Below are positions 7,592 through 14,157 of a DNA stretch of 30,838 nt, one piece after another. Numbering within the stretch: position 1 is the stretch's first letter; every line of letters starts with the position of its first letter. The notes beneath the pieces were generated by a model. The model was not told the DNA's origin. It was given only the letters and a program-made list of their open reading frames with translations, and did not search any database. Both the position numbers and the translations under genes were made by a program. The DNA is from an uncultured Myxococcales bacterium (GTDB lineage: Bacteria; Myxococcota_A; Polyangia; Polyangiales; Polyangiaceae), in NCBI GenBank assembly GCA_937949945.1, contig CALFEQ010000125.1, forward strand, positions 1 to 30,838, written 5' to 3'.

Positions 7592-8329
7592 ATGCAGCTT
7601 CCTGGGCGCCTCAAGGCCACGACGCTCGGCGATCTGCTGGGAGCGCTGTACCGCGAGCGCGCGACCGGGACGCTCGAGCTCGTCGAGCCGGCCGGGCGCA
7701 CCCACCGCGTCCACCTCTCGCGCGGTCTCGTCACGGCCGTCGAGGTCGATCGCGCGAGCCAGTCGCTCGGCGAGATCCTCCGCGATCAGGACGAGGTCGA
7801 CGACGACGTCTTGCGACGATCGCTGCTTCGAGCGATCGCGTCACGGCGCTTGCATGGAGAGGTCCTCGTCCGCGACTTCCACCTTTCACCCGAGGTGGTG
7901 GGCCGCGCCCTGCGCCGCCAGCTCATGATGCGGCTCCAGATGCTCGAAGATCTGCCGGACGCGCAGGTCTTCTTCCGCGTCACGGTCCGTCCGCCGCGCG
8001 GCGCCCTCCTCGACGAGCCGCTCGAGGCTTCCGAGTTCCTCGTCGGCAAGAAGCGCGCGCGCGATCGCGTCGAGCCCTCGAGCGGGACGCACCGCACCGC
8101 GCGTGCCGCGAGCGGCCTGCCCGGCAGCATCGACCTCGGACGCATCCACGCGTATCGCACGCTCGGTCTACCCGCCGGCGCCTCTCCCGACGAGGTGAAG
8201 CGCGCCTATCGACGTCTCGTGCGCGAGTACCACCCGGACCTGCACCCCGACGCGACGAGCGACGAGAGGCGGACGCTCTCGACGCGCTTCGCCGAGGTGA
8301 CGGCGGCGTACCGCGCTCTCGTGGCCTGA
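7592..8329 (+). CDS. DUF4388 (PATAN)-DnaJ fusion protein
   Basis: A 245-aa two-domain cytoplasmic protein. The N-terminal ~100 residues (GRLKATTLGDLLGALYRERATGTLEL, then VHLSRGLVTAVEV and the segment with SQSLGEILRD) match the DUF4388/PATAN domain, common in delta-proteobacterial signalling and gliding proteins. The C-terminal ~70 residues are a J domain, AYRTLGLPAGASPDEVKRAYRRL, with the essential HPD tripeptide at His214-Pro215-Asp216, which stimulates Hsp70/DnaK ATPase. The zinc-finger and client-binding parts of a full DnaJ are absent, so it is a specialised type III J-protein that may target DnaK to whatever the DUF4388 domain binds. I chose the ATG at 7592 because GAAGG lies 4-5 nt upstream and DUF4388 starts immediately. 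It is convergent with the TPR gene at 8543. Confidence 0.88.
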   Translation: MQLPGRLKATTLGDLLGALYRERATGTLELVEPAGRTHRVHLSRGLVTAVEVDRASQSLGEILRDQDEVDDDVLRRSLLRAIASRRLHGEVLVRDFHLSPEVVGRALRRQLMMRLQMLEDLPDAQVFFRVTVRPPRGALLDEPLEASEFLVGKKRARDRVEPSSGTHRTARAASGLPGSIDLGRIHAYRTLGLPAGASPDEVKRAYRRLVREYHPDLHPDATSDERRTLSTRFAEVTAAYRALVA

Positions 8330-8482
8330 GAGAGAGGCTCCAGGGGGCGCGAGCCTGCCAGGCCTCGGAAGCCCCGCGAGCTCGTTCTTCCAGAGCCGCT
8401 CGCTCGAAACGCTCGCGAAGCGTCGCCTCGCGCCGAGGTGGCGCTCACCATCGAGAACGAGACCGAGCACGAGCACGACGTC

Positions 8483-8540
8483 GGCGCGCGAAGCGCGCCG
8501 CCCCTGGAGCCTGGAGCTCGGAGCCCGGAGCGCGAAGCGC
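8483..8540. repeat. Intergenic repeat element, locus B
   Basis: A perfect 7-bp hairpin GGCGCGC-GAA-GCGCGCC (8483-8499) is followed by CCTGGAGCCTGGAGC (8503-8517), the complement of the GCTCCAG heptamer found elsewhere in the window. A second, shorter GCGC-GAA-GCGC hairpin (8530-8540) lies 2 bases before the TPR gene's stop. The rest of the 8330-8482 gap (between convergent genes) holds no gene that I can support; CTCCAGGGG occurs at its left edge. The strand orientation is reversed relative to loci A and D (GAA rather than TTC loop). Confidence 0.65.
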
Positions 8541-8542
8541 GC

Positions 8543-9406
8543 CTAATGCATCAAATTCAGCTGCGCGAGCTGGAGCTTCGCCTCGGCCGCGAAGCGCGAC
8601 TCCGGGAAACGTCGGATCAACGTCCGCCACGTGTTCTTCGCGTCGTTCCACGCCTGCACGTCCGTCTGGCACCACGCGAGCAGGTAGAGCGCGTCGTCGT
8701 GGACCTCCTTGTCGACGGTGTTCTCGGCGAGCTGGGTGAGGATCGGGATCGCCTCTCGCTGGCGATTGAGGTGCCGGTACGCCTCCGCGAGGCCCAGGCG
8801 GACGGCGGGCCCGATGGCGGAGTCCTCCTTGTACTTGAGCGACTCCTCGAACGCGGTCGCAGCCTCCTGCCAGCGCTGGACGCGTACCTTGTCCATGCCT
8901 TGCTGATAGAGCTGCGCGGCGAGCTCGTTGCGGGCGCGCTCGACGGCGTCCGAGAAGAAGGCGGCCTCGGCCTTGCTGAGGGGCTCGCGCTTGACCTGCT
9001 CCCACTGCTCGACGATTTCGGCGCGCTTGTTCTGGCGAATGAGCTCGTAGAACTGCGCCGCGCGCGCCTCGGCGCGGGCGCGGTCCTCGTCGCGCTTGGC
9101 CGCCTCGCGGGCCTCCTTTCGGAGGCGCTCGTTGTCCTGGGCGCGCTGCTCGGTCTCGGCCTTGATCTGATCGACGCGCGCATCCCAGGCGAGCTTGAGG
9201 GCGGCGAACACGACGACGACGAAGACGATGTACGCCGTCGCGCTGTTCCACGAGAGCCTGCGCTCGTACGTCTGCTGCCGCTTCGCGATCGACTTGATGT
9301 CGGCGCTGAGGGCGTTCGTGAGGTTGTTCGTCTTGATGACGAGCCCTCGCGACTCGATGATCTCCCGTTTGATTTCGCGGAGCTCCTCGTCGACCTCGTG
9401 AACCAT
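8543..9406 (-). CDS. Membrane-anchored coiled-coil TPR protein
   Basis: A 287-aa protein with a short cytoplasmic helical region (1-50, EVDEELREIKREIIESR), one transmembrane helix (about 56-74, SATAYIVFVVVVFAALKL), a charged coiled coil (about 78-125, ending KRDEDRARAEARAAQ) and C-terminal TPR motifs (about 165-287, for example WQEAATAFEESLKYKED, LGLAEAYRHLNRQREAIPIL, ALYLLAWCQTDVQAWNDAKNTW). The layout resembles YbgF/CpoB-type envelope scaffold proteins, but the N-terminal cytoplasmic segment differs. I chose the ATG at 9406 because AGGAG lies 10 nt upstream; an in-frame GTG at 9427 would place the Shine-Dalgarno inside the gene. Partner and process are unknown. It is divergent from efp with about 140 bp between starts. 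Confidence 0.85.
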   Translation of the reverse strand: MVHEVDEELREIKREIIESRGLVIKTNNLTNALSADIKSIAKRQQTYERRLSWNSATAYIVFVVVVFAALKLAWDARVDQIKAETEQRAQDNERLRKEAREAAKRDEDRARAEARAAQFYELIRQNKRAEIVEQWEQVKREPLSKAEAAFFSDAVERARNELAAQLYQQGMDKVRVQRWQEAATAFEESLKYKEDSAIGPAVRLGLAEAYRHLNRQREAIPILTQLAENTVDKEVHDDALYLLAWCQTDVQAWNDAKNTWRTLIRRFPESRFAAEAKLQLAQLNLMH

Positions 9407-9544
9407 GGCCCGGGCGCTCCTTAGCACGGCGCCCGCTGGGGTCGAGCCGTCCGGATGGGCCTCCCCGGGGGCGGGAAATTTGTCGGGGGCGGCTCACGGT
9501 CCGCCTTGCTGGGGCCGATGGGACCGTGGTAACCACCGGCCGCC

Positions 9545-10108
9545 ATGGCCAGCACGACCGACATCCGCAAAGGCTTGAAGATTCAGATCGATGGGGTGCC
9601 CTACCACATCGTCGAGCACCAGTTCGTCAAGCCGGGCAAAGGTCAGGCGTTCACTCGGTGCAAGGTCCGCAACCTCATGACCGGGAACGTCGTCGAGCGG
9701 ACGTGGAAGTCGGGCGAGGCCGTCGAGCTCGCGGACGTCGAAGACCGCAAGATGACGTACTCGTGGCAGGAAGGCGACAACTACGTCTTCATGGACACGA
9801 ACACGGGCGACCAGATCTACGTGTCGAAGGACAAGATCGGCGACGACGCCCGCTTCCTGACCGAGGGCCTCGACATCGAGGTCACGCTCTTCAACGGCAA
9901 CCCGATCGGCATCGAGCTGCCGCCGAACGTCGTCATGCAGGTCGTCGAGAGCGAGCCTGGCGTCAAGGGCGACACGGCGAGCGGCGCCACGAAGCCCGCG
10001 AAGCTCGTCACCGGTGCGGTGGTCAACGTCCCGCTCTTCATCAAGGAGGGCGAGTGGATCAAGATCGACACCAGCACCGGACAGTACCTCGAGCGCGTGA
10101 ACAAGTGA
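9545..10108 (+). CDS. efp: Translation elongation factor P
   Basis: EF-P binds between the P and E sites of the ribosome and rescues stalling at polyproline stretches. The 187-aa length is standard. The N-terminal KOW-like domain carries the loop VKPGKGQAF with Lys32 at the tip, the position that is beta-lysylated, rhamnosylated (Arg) or otherwise modified in other bacteria; a lysine here suggests EpmA/EpmB-type modification or none. Two OB domains follow, with MTYSWQEGDNYVFMD and the C-terminal signature VVNVPLFIKEGEWIKIDTSTG. The ATG at 9545 begins MASTTDIRKGLKI, exactly as the family does. It is monocistronic; a hairpin (10112-10128) follows the stop. No modification enzyme gene is present in the window. 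Confidence 0.97.
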   Translation: MASTTDIRKGLKIQIDGVPYHIVEHQFVKPGKGQAFTRCKVRNLMTGNVVERTWKSGEAVELADVEDRKMTYSWQEGDNYVFMDTNTGDQIYVSKDKIGDDARFLTEGLDIEVTLFNGNPIGIELPPNVVMQVVESEPGVKGDTASGATKPAKLVTGAVVNVPLFIKEGEWIKIDTSTGQYLERVNK

Positions 10109-10111
10109 CGC

Positions 10112-10128
10112 GTCGCTCTCGAAGCGAC
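10112..10128 (+). terminator. Hairpin after efp
   Basis: GTCGCT (10112-10117) pairs with AGCGAC (10123-10128) around the loop CTCGA, 4 bases past the efp stop. It is followed by CCGCGGTCGTTTCG. A modest 6-bp stem, without a clean T tract. Confidence 0.4.
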
Positions 10129-10239
10129 CGCGGTCGTTTCGACGAGTGATCCCGCTCACAGGGATTTGCTGTCGCTGACGGGTGCGTCGCCGAGGGCGCC
10201 GGCGTTGCGCCCCGGTCGGCTCGAGCGCATCATCCGGGA

Positions 10240-11616
10240 ATGCGGCTCGGCTCGTCGGCGCAAGGCTCTGCGCTCTCCACGGTCGTCTTCGTCTCGGGGA
10301 TCCTCGTCGCGTCCGGTGCGTGCAGCGGATCGGAGGCACCGGTGGGCGTTCAGCCCTCGCGTGCCGGGGAGATCGATCTCGACGGCGGACCCGGAGGAGG
10401 CGGAGCGACGTACCTGCCGTGCGAGGTCGACGCGATCCTCGAGAACAACTGCCGGATGTGCCACTCGCGGCCGCCGCGGTTCGGCGCTCCGATGCCGCTC
10501 GTGACCTGGGACGACCTGCACGCGCGGGCGGTGAGCGACGAGAGCAAGAAGGTCTACGAGCGCGTCGTCTTCATGATCGACAACGACCCCGCTCCGATGC
10601 CGCCGCCGCCGAACCCGCGCCTGTCCGAGGCCGATCGGAAGGTGCTGAAGGACTGGGTCGCCGCGGGCGCGCCGCGCGGGCCGGAGACGTGCGGCGGCGG
10701 GGGCACGACGCCTCCCGAGGCGAAGCCGCTCGGGTGCACGCCCGACCTCACGCTCCTGCCCTCGGAGCCGTGGACGATGCCGGACACCGCGGGCGACGAG
10801 TACGTGTGCTGGGGCGTGGATCTGACGAGGCCGACGCCGACGCACATCACGGCGTTCGCCCCCAGGATCGACAACACGAAGATCGTGCACCACGTGGTCG
10901 TCTACGAGGCGCCCGAGAGCTACGACCCGAAGCCGAAGCGATGCAGCGCGGCCACCTCGCTGACGTGGCGCATGGTCTTCGGGTGGGCCCCGGGCTCGGG
11001 GGCCCTCGAGCTGCCGTCCGAGGCCGGCTTCCCGATCGCCACGACGGGAGCCACCCACTACGTCGTGCAGATGCACTACTCGAACCCGCAGGGGCTCTCG
11101 GGCGAAAAAGACCGGTCCGGCATCGACGTCTGCACGTCTCCGCCGCGGAAGTACGAAGCCGACGTCGTGGCTTTCGGCACGCAGGACATCCGGATCCCGC
11201 CGAACCCGCCCGGCGGCATCTTCACCCGGGAGTGCTCGCTCACGGTGCCGGAGCAGTTCGCGGGTCTCCACTTCTTCGCGGCGATGCCGCACATGCACCA
11301 GCTCGGCGTGTCGATGAAGACGGAGCTCACCCCGGCCTCCGGCGGCCCGAAGGTCGACATGGGAACGCTGCCCACGTTCGACTTCGAGTCCCAGGCGTGG
11401 CTCCCGATCGACGCCACGGTCGCGGCGGGCGACGTGATCACCACGACGTGCTCGTGGAAGAACAACACGGGCGCCGAGGTGAGATTCGGCGAGAGGACGG
11501 CGGACGAGATGTGTTACTCGTTCACGCTCTATTATCCGCGCATCCAGCTCCCGCTCTGGAGCTGGGCGGTGCCGGCGCAGCCGCCGCCGATCGGCGCGAC
11601 GTGCGTCACGAAGTGA
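10240..11616 (+). CDS. Exported haem-c/copper monooxygenase, PHM-like
   Basis: A 458-aa exported protein whose C-terminal ~290 residues are a copper type II, ascorbate-dependent monooxygenase (peptidylglycine alpha-hydroxylating monooxygenase fold). All copper ligands can be placed: His217-His218 (IVHHVVVY) and His279 (VQMHYSNP) for the CuH site, and His351/His353 (MPHMHQLG) and Met424 (DEMCYSF) for the CuM site. The N-terminal part has a signal sequence ending VASGAC, possibly a lipoprotein, and then a single CxxCH haem-binding motif (Cys71-RM-Cys74-His75, preceded by ILENN). A Met-Pro segment (PAPMPPPP) could give the sixth haem ligand, as in a cytochrome c domain. Haem might supply electrons in place of ascorbate. 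The substrate is unknown; true peptide amidation is not implied. The ATG 10240 follows cggga. Confidence 0.88.
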   Translation: MRLGSSAQGSALSTVVFVSGILVASGACSGSEAPVGVQPSRAGEIDLDGGPGGGGATYLPCEVDAILENNCRMCHSRPPRFGAPMPLVTWDDLHARAVSDESKKVYERVVFMIDNDPAPMPPPPNPRLSEADRKVLKDWVAAGAPRGPETCGGGGTTPPEAKPLGCTPDLTLLPSEPWTMPDTAGDEYVCWGVDLTRPTPTHITAFAPRIDNTKIVHHVVVYEAPESYDPKPKRCSAATSLTWRMVFGWAPGSGALELPSEAGFPIATTGATHYVVQMHYSNPQGLSGEKDRSGIDVCTSPPRKYEADVVAFGTQDIRIPPNPPGGIFTRECSLTVPEQFAGLHFFAAMPHMHQLGVSMKTELTPASGGPKVDMGTLPTFDFESQAWLPIDATVAAGDVITTTCSWKNNTGAEVRFGERTADEMCYSFTLYYPRIQLPLWSWAVPAQPPPIGATCVTK

Positions 11617-11633
11617 CGACCGCGCCACGACGA

Positions 11634-11663
11634 TTGCGCAAGTTGCGCAACCGCGTTGCGCAA
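11634..11663. repeat. Three copies of palindrome TTGCGCAA
   Basis: The 8-bp perfect palindrome TTGCGCAA occurs at 11634-11641, 11643-11650 and 11656-11663, starting 17 bases after the stop of the copper monooxygenase gene. Clustered identical palindromes suggest a protein-binding array, but they could also pair as a terminator (copies one and two can form a stem). Confidence 0.7.
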
Positions 11664-11848
11664 CCGGACGGGGGCGGATCCCCTCGTCAATCGCGCGCGA
11701 TCCGCCGATCCAGCGACGACCGGGCCTCGCTCGGGCCTCGAAGCGCGAGGCGAGACACGGATTGCAGGTTGCTTGGGAGGCACACCCCGCCTGGGTCGCG
11801 GTGGCCTACGCCATGCACTACGTGGGGTCGCGAAGCGAACGGGTTCCA

Positions 11849-12056
11849 CGCTCGCGCCCGCTCTCGTTCTCGCGCTCTCTTCACCCACTCCGCCAACCCT
11901 GGAGCGCCGGGGACGGGCGCGGGCGGGAGCGTGTGAGCTCGCGTCGCTCGCTCCTCGTCGGTTCGACACGTCGAATCGCGCGAAGGAAGAACCGAGCTCG
12001 GCGCTCGCGCCCGCTCTCGATCCATGCCGTCCGCCAACCACCCACTCCGCCAACCC
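11849..12056 (+). repeat. Duplicated composite direct repeat
   Basis: CGCTCGCGCCCGCTCTCG occurs at 11849-11866 and again at 12002-12019. CACCCACTCCGCCAACCC occurs at 11882-11899 and 12039-12056. The two words keep order and nearly the same spacing (33 and 37 bases), so a unit of about 51-55 bp is present twice, 153-157 bases apart. It does not resemble an IS end, and no transposase is near. Confidence 0.7.
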
Positions 12057-12212
12057 CGGCGGGCGGTCGCGGATGGGGAGCGGGCCCGGGCGCCGAGCCG
12101 GATCCGTTCGGAGGGCAGAGGTGTGTCCGGTCGGGGTTTCCGGTCGACGCCCTGAGCGGGGCCGCGCAGAACGGCGGGCGGCTGGGCTGGCCCGGCCGGG
12201 GCCCGAAAGAGC

Positions 12213-12240
12213 TTGATCGCCGTAGAAGGCGCTGTAGCTT
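12213..12240 (+). promoter_or_regulatory. Weak promoter-like pair upstream of hflX
   Basis: TTGATC (12213-12218) and TAGCTT (12235-12240) are separated by 16 bp. The match to a sigma-70 -35/-10 pair is only moderate, but the position is right for hflX, which otherwise has no visible promoter. Transcription would begin near 12247, only a few bases before the first GTG in a neighbouring frame (12255), which bears on the start problem of hflX. Confidence 0.25.
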
Positions 12241-12423
12241 GAGCGCGATCCCCCGTGCGCGGCACGGGGCGTACGTTCCACGGGGCGCGGCATCCAACTC
12301 TACGGCAACATCCGGGGGCTCTCTCCTTCCGCGACCAGGACGCTCGAGCGCATCTATCGTCGCCGCGTCCCGGCCGAGGACATCTCGACTCCAGAGCTGA
12401 CGCGATCGCTCGTCGCTGCGAGC

Positions 12424-14139
12424 GTGGAGACGGGGCGTCAGGTCGGAGCGCTCGTCCATCGATCCGGCCAGGTCGACTACGTCATCGTCGGCGACGCGAA
12501 CAAGCTCATGCTGCCGGACATCGGCCGTCTGCGCGCCGCCGAGGGGCGCTTCCGCGGGCTCCGGCTCGTGCACACGCACCTGCGTGGCGAGCCGCTCACG
12601 CGCGACGACGTCGTCGACCTCGTCCGGCTCCGCCTCGACCTCGTCTGCGCCATCCAGCTCTCGCCGCGGGGCGACGCGAAGTCGATGCACTACGCATACA
12701 ACATCCCGACCTCGAACCCGGCCGAGACGCCGTACCGCGAGGTCGGCCCGGTGCCGATCGGGCAGGTGAGCGTCGACGTCGCGCAGCTCATGGCCGACCT
12801 CGAGGCGGAGTTCGCCCGTCGGAGCCGCGCGCGCGTCGTCCGCGGAAAGGACGGCCGCGCGGTGCTCGTCCACGTCGCGGAGCGCTCGGAGCGCGACGCC
12901 ATGCAGCGCGCCGAGGAGAGCATGCGCGAGCTGCGCGAGCTCGCCCGCACGGCGGGCGTCGAGGTCGCCGACACGATCATCCAGATCCGCGATCGCGTCG
13001 ATCCGAAGTTCGTGCTCGGGAAGGGCAAGCTCGACGACGTGATCGTCCGCGCGATGCAGCTCGACGCCGACGTGCTCGTGTTCGATCGCGAGCTCACTCC
13101 GGCGCAGACGTCCGCGATCGCCCGCGCGAGCGATCTCAAGGTCATCGATCGCACGCAGCTCATCCTCGACATCTTCGCGCAGCGCGCCGAGAGCCACGAC
13201 GGCAAGCTCCAGGTGGAGCTCGCGCAGCTCAAGTACAACATGCCGCGGCTCGGCATGAAGGACGACTCGCTGTCGCGCCTCACGGGCGGCATCGGCGGTC
13301 GGGGCCCCGGCGAGACGAAGCTCGAGATCGGTCGTCGTCGTGCGAAGGAGCGGGTGGCGCACCTCGAGGCGCAGCTCCGGAAGCTCGCGCGTCGCCGGGA
13401 GACGCGCCGGCGCAAGCGCACGCGCGAGGGCGTGCCCACGGTCGCCATCGTCGGTTACACGAACGCGGGAAAGAGCACGCTCCTCAACACGCTGACGGGC
13501 GCCTCGGTGCTCGCCGAGGACAAGCTGTTCGCCACGCTCGACACGCGCTCGCGCCACCTCAAGGTGGGCTGGGCCGGCTACGGCGATCGCGAGATCGTCA
13601 TCACCGACACGGTGGGCTTCATCCGCGACCTGCCGCAGGACCTGTTCGCGGCGTTCCGCGCGACGTTCGAGGAGACGGCGGACGCGGACCTCATCCTCCA
13701 CGTCGTCGACGCCGCCGACGAGAGGAAGGTCGAGCACATCGAGACGACCGAGAGCGTGCTCGAGGAGCTCGGGCTCTCCGACATCCCGCGTGTGCTCGTC
13801 TTCAACAAGGTGGAGCTGCTGACGCCGTTCGATCGCAAGCTCCTGCAGAAGAAGTACCCGGAGGCGGTCCTCCTGTCGGCCGTGGACCGCGAGTCGACGC
13901 GCCCGCTGCTCTCGCGGCTCGCCCTCGAGCTCGCGGAGCGTTGGGACCGGAGCGCACGGATGCCGGTGGCCACGCCGGTCGAAGAGGAGCCGTCGGCGCC
14001 TGCGGGGGAGGGCTCCGCGGGCGACGAGGAAGACGCCGTCAACGCGAGCACGCTCGACGAGCTGCTCCGCGCCGCGGGCCGCCGCCCTCGCCGCGAGCAC
14101 GCGTCACCGATGAGCGCTGCTCCGCACGACGAGTCCTGA
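12424..14139 (+). CDS. hflX: GTPase HflX (N terminus probably starts further upstream)
   Basis: A ribosome-associated GTPase that splits stalled or heat-damaged 70S ribosomes. It has the HflX N-terminal domain (DPKFVLGKGKLDDV, VFDRELTPAQTSAI, DRTQLILDIFAQRA, KLQVELAQLKYNMPRL, the Gly-rich GGIGGRGPGETKLE) and a GTPase domain with G1 GYTNAGKST (Gly344-Thr352) and G3 DTVGF (Asp395). The G4 motif is NKVE (461-464), where the family has NKxD. An extra N-terminal region with VDYVIVGDANKLMLPDIGRLR is typical of delta-proteobacterial HflX. The GTG at 12424 is the first ATG/GTG/TTG in frame. Clear family-like sequence continues upstream in the same frame (IQLYGNIRGLS, LERIYRRRVPAEDIS) to about 12290, where no standard start exists before a TAG at 12235. 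A non-AUG start or an indel upstream is therefore likely. Confidence 0.93.
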   Translation: METGRQVGALVHRSGQVDYVIVGDANKLMLPDIGRLRAAEGRFRGLRLVHTHLRGEPLTRDDVVDLVRLRLDLVCAIQLSPRGDAKSMHYAYNIPTSNPAETPYREVGPVPIGQVSVDVAQLMADLEAEFARRSRARVVRGKDGRAVLVHVAERSERDAMQRAEESMRELRELARTAGVEVADTIIQIRDRVDPKFVLGKGKLDDVIVRAMQLDADVLVFDRELTPAQTSAIARASDLKVIDRTQLILDIFAQRAESHDGKLQVELAQLKYNMPRLGMKDDSLSRLTGGIGGRGPGETKLEIGRRRAKERVAHLEAQLRKLARRRETRRRKRTREGVPTVAIVGYTNAGKSTLLNTLTGASVLAEDKLFATLDTRSRHLKVGWAGYGDREIVITDTVGFIRDLPQDLFAAFRATFEETADADLILHVVDAADERKVEHIETTESVLEELGLSDIPRVLVFNKVELLTPFDRKLLQKKYPEAVLLSAVDRESTRPLLSRLALELAERWDRSARMPVATPVEEEPSAPAGEGSAGDEEDAVNASTLDELLRAAGRRPRREHASPMSAAPHDES

Positions 14140-14143
14140 CGCG

Positions 14144-14157
14144 GCCCGACGTCGGGC
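14144..14157. terminator. Palindrome between convergent hflX and amidohydrolase
   Basis: GCCCGACGTCGGGC is a perfect 14-bp palindrome in the 18-bp gap between two convergent stop codons, able to form a 5-bp stem with an ACGT loop in either transcript. It may be a minimal bidirectional terminator. Confidence 0.4.

Larger units (their letters stand above)
11617..12237. other. Long gap with repeats, no supportable gene
   Basis: About 620 bases between the copper monooxygenase and hflX. Frames are open on both strands, but they encode Arg/Ala/Ser-rich text with no recognisable motif and no convincing starts, as expected of random GC-rich sequence. What it holds is a cluster of three TTGCGCAA palindromes (11634-11663), two copies of a ~52-bp composite element (11849-11899 and 12002-12056), and a weak promoter-like pair before hflX (12213-12240). 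Confidence 0.6.

Noticed and set aside
11634..11663. tRNA or other structured RNA in the gaps
   Set aside because: I looked for cloverleaf-like arms and CCA ends in all gaps over 200 bp, and saw none. A covariance-model scan would settle it.
11656..12216. Open frames of 186 to 250 codons in the gap before hflX on both strands
   Set aside because: They lack ribosome sites, encode low-information Arg/Ser/Pro text, and cover the duplicated repeat words, so I treat the region as non-coding.
11881..14100. A 739-codon minus-strand frame opposite hflX
   Set aside because: It is an antisense shadow of hflX (His/Arg/Glu/Leu-rich) and ends in the repeat region. No recognisable domain.
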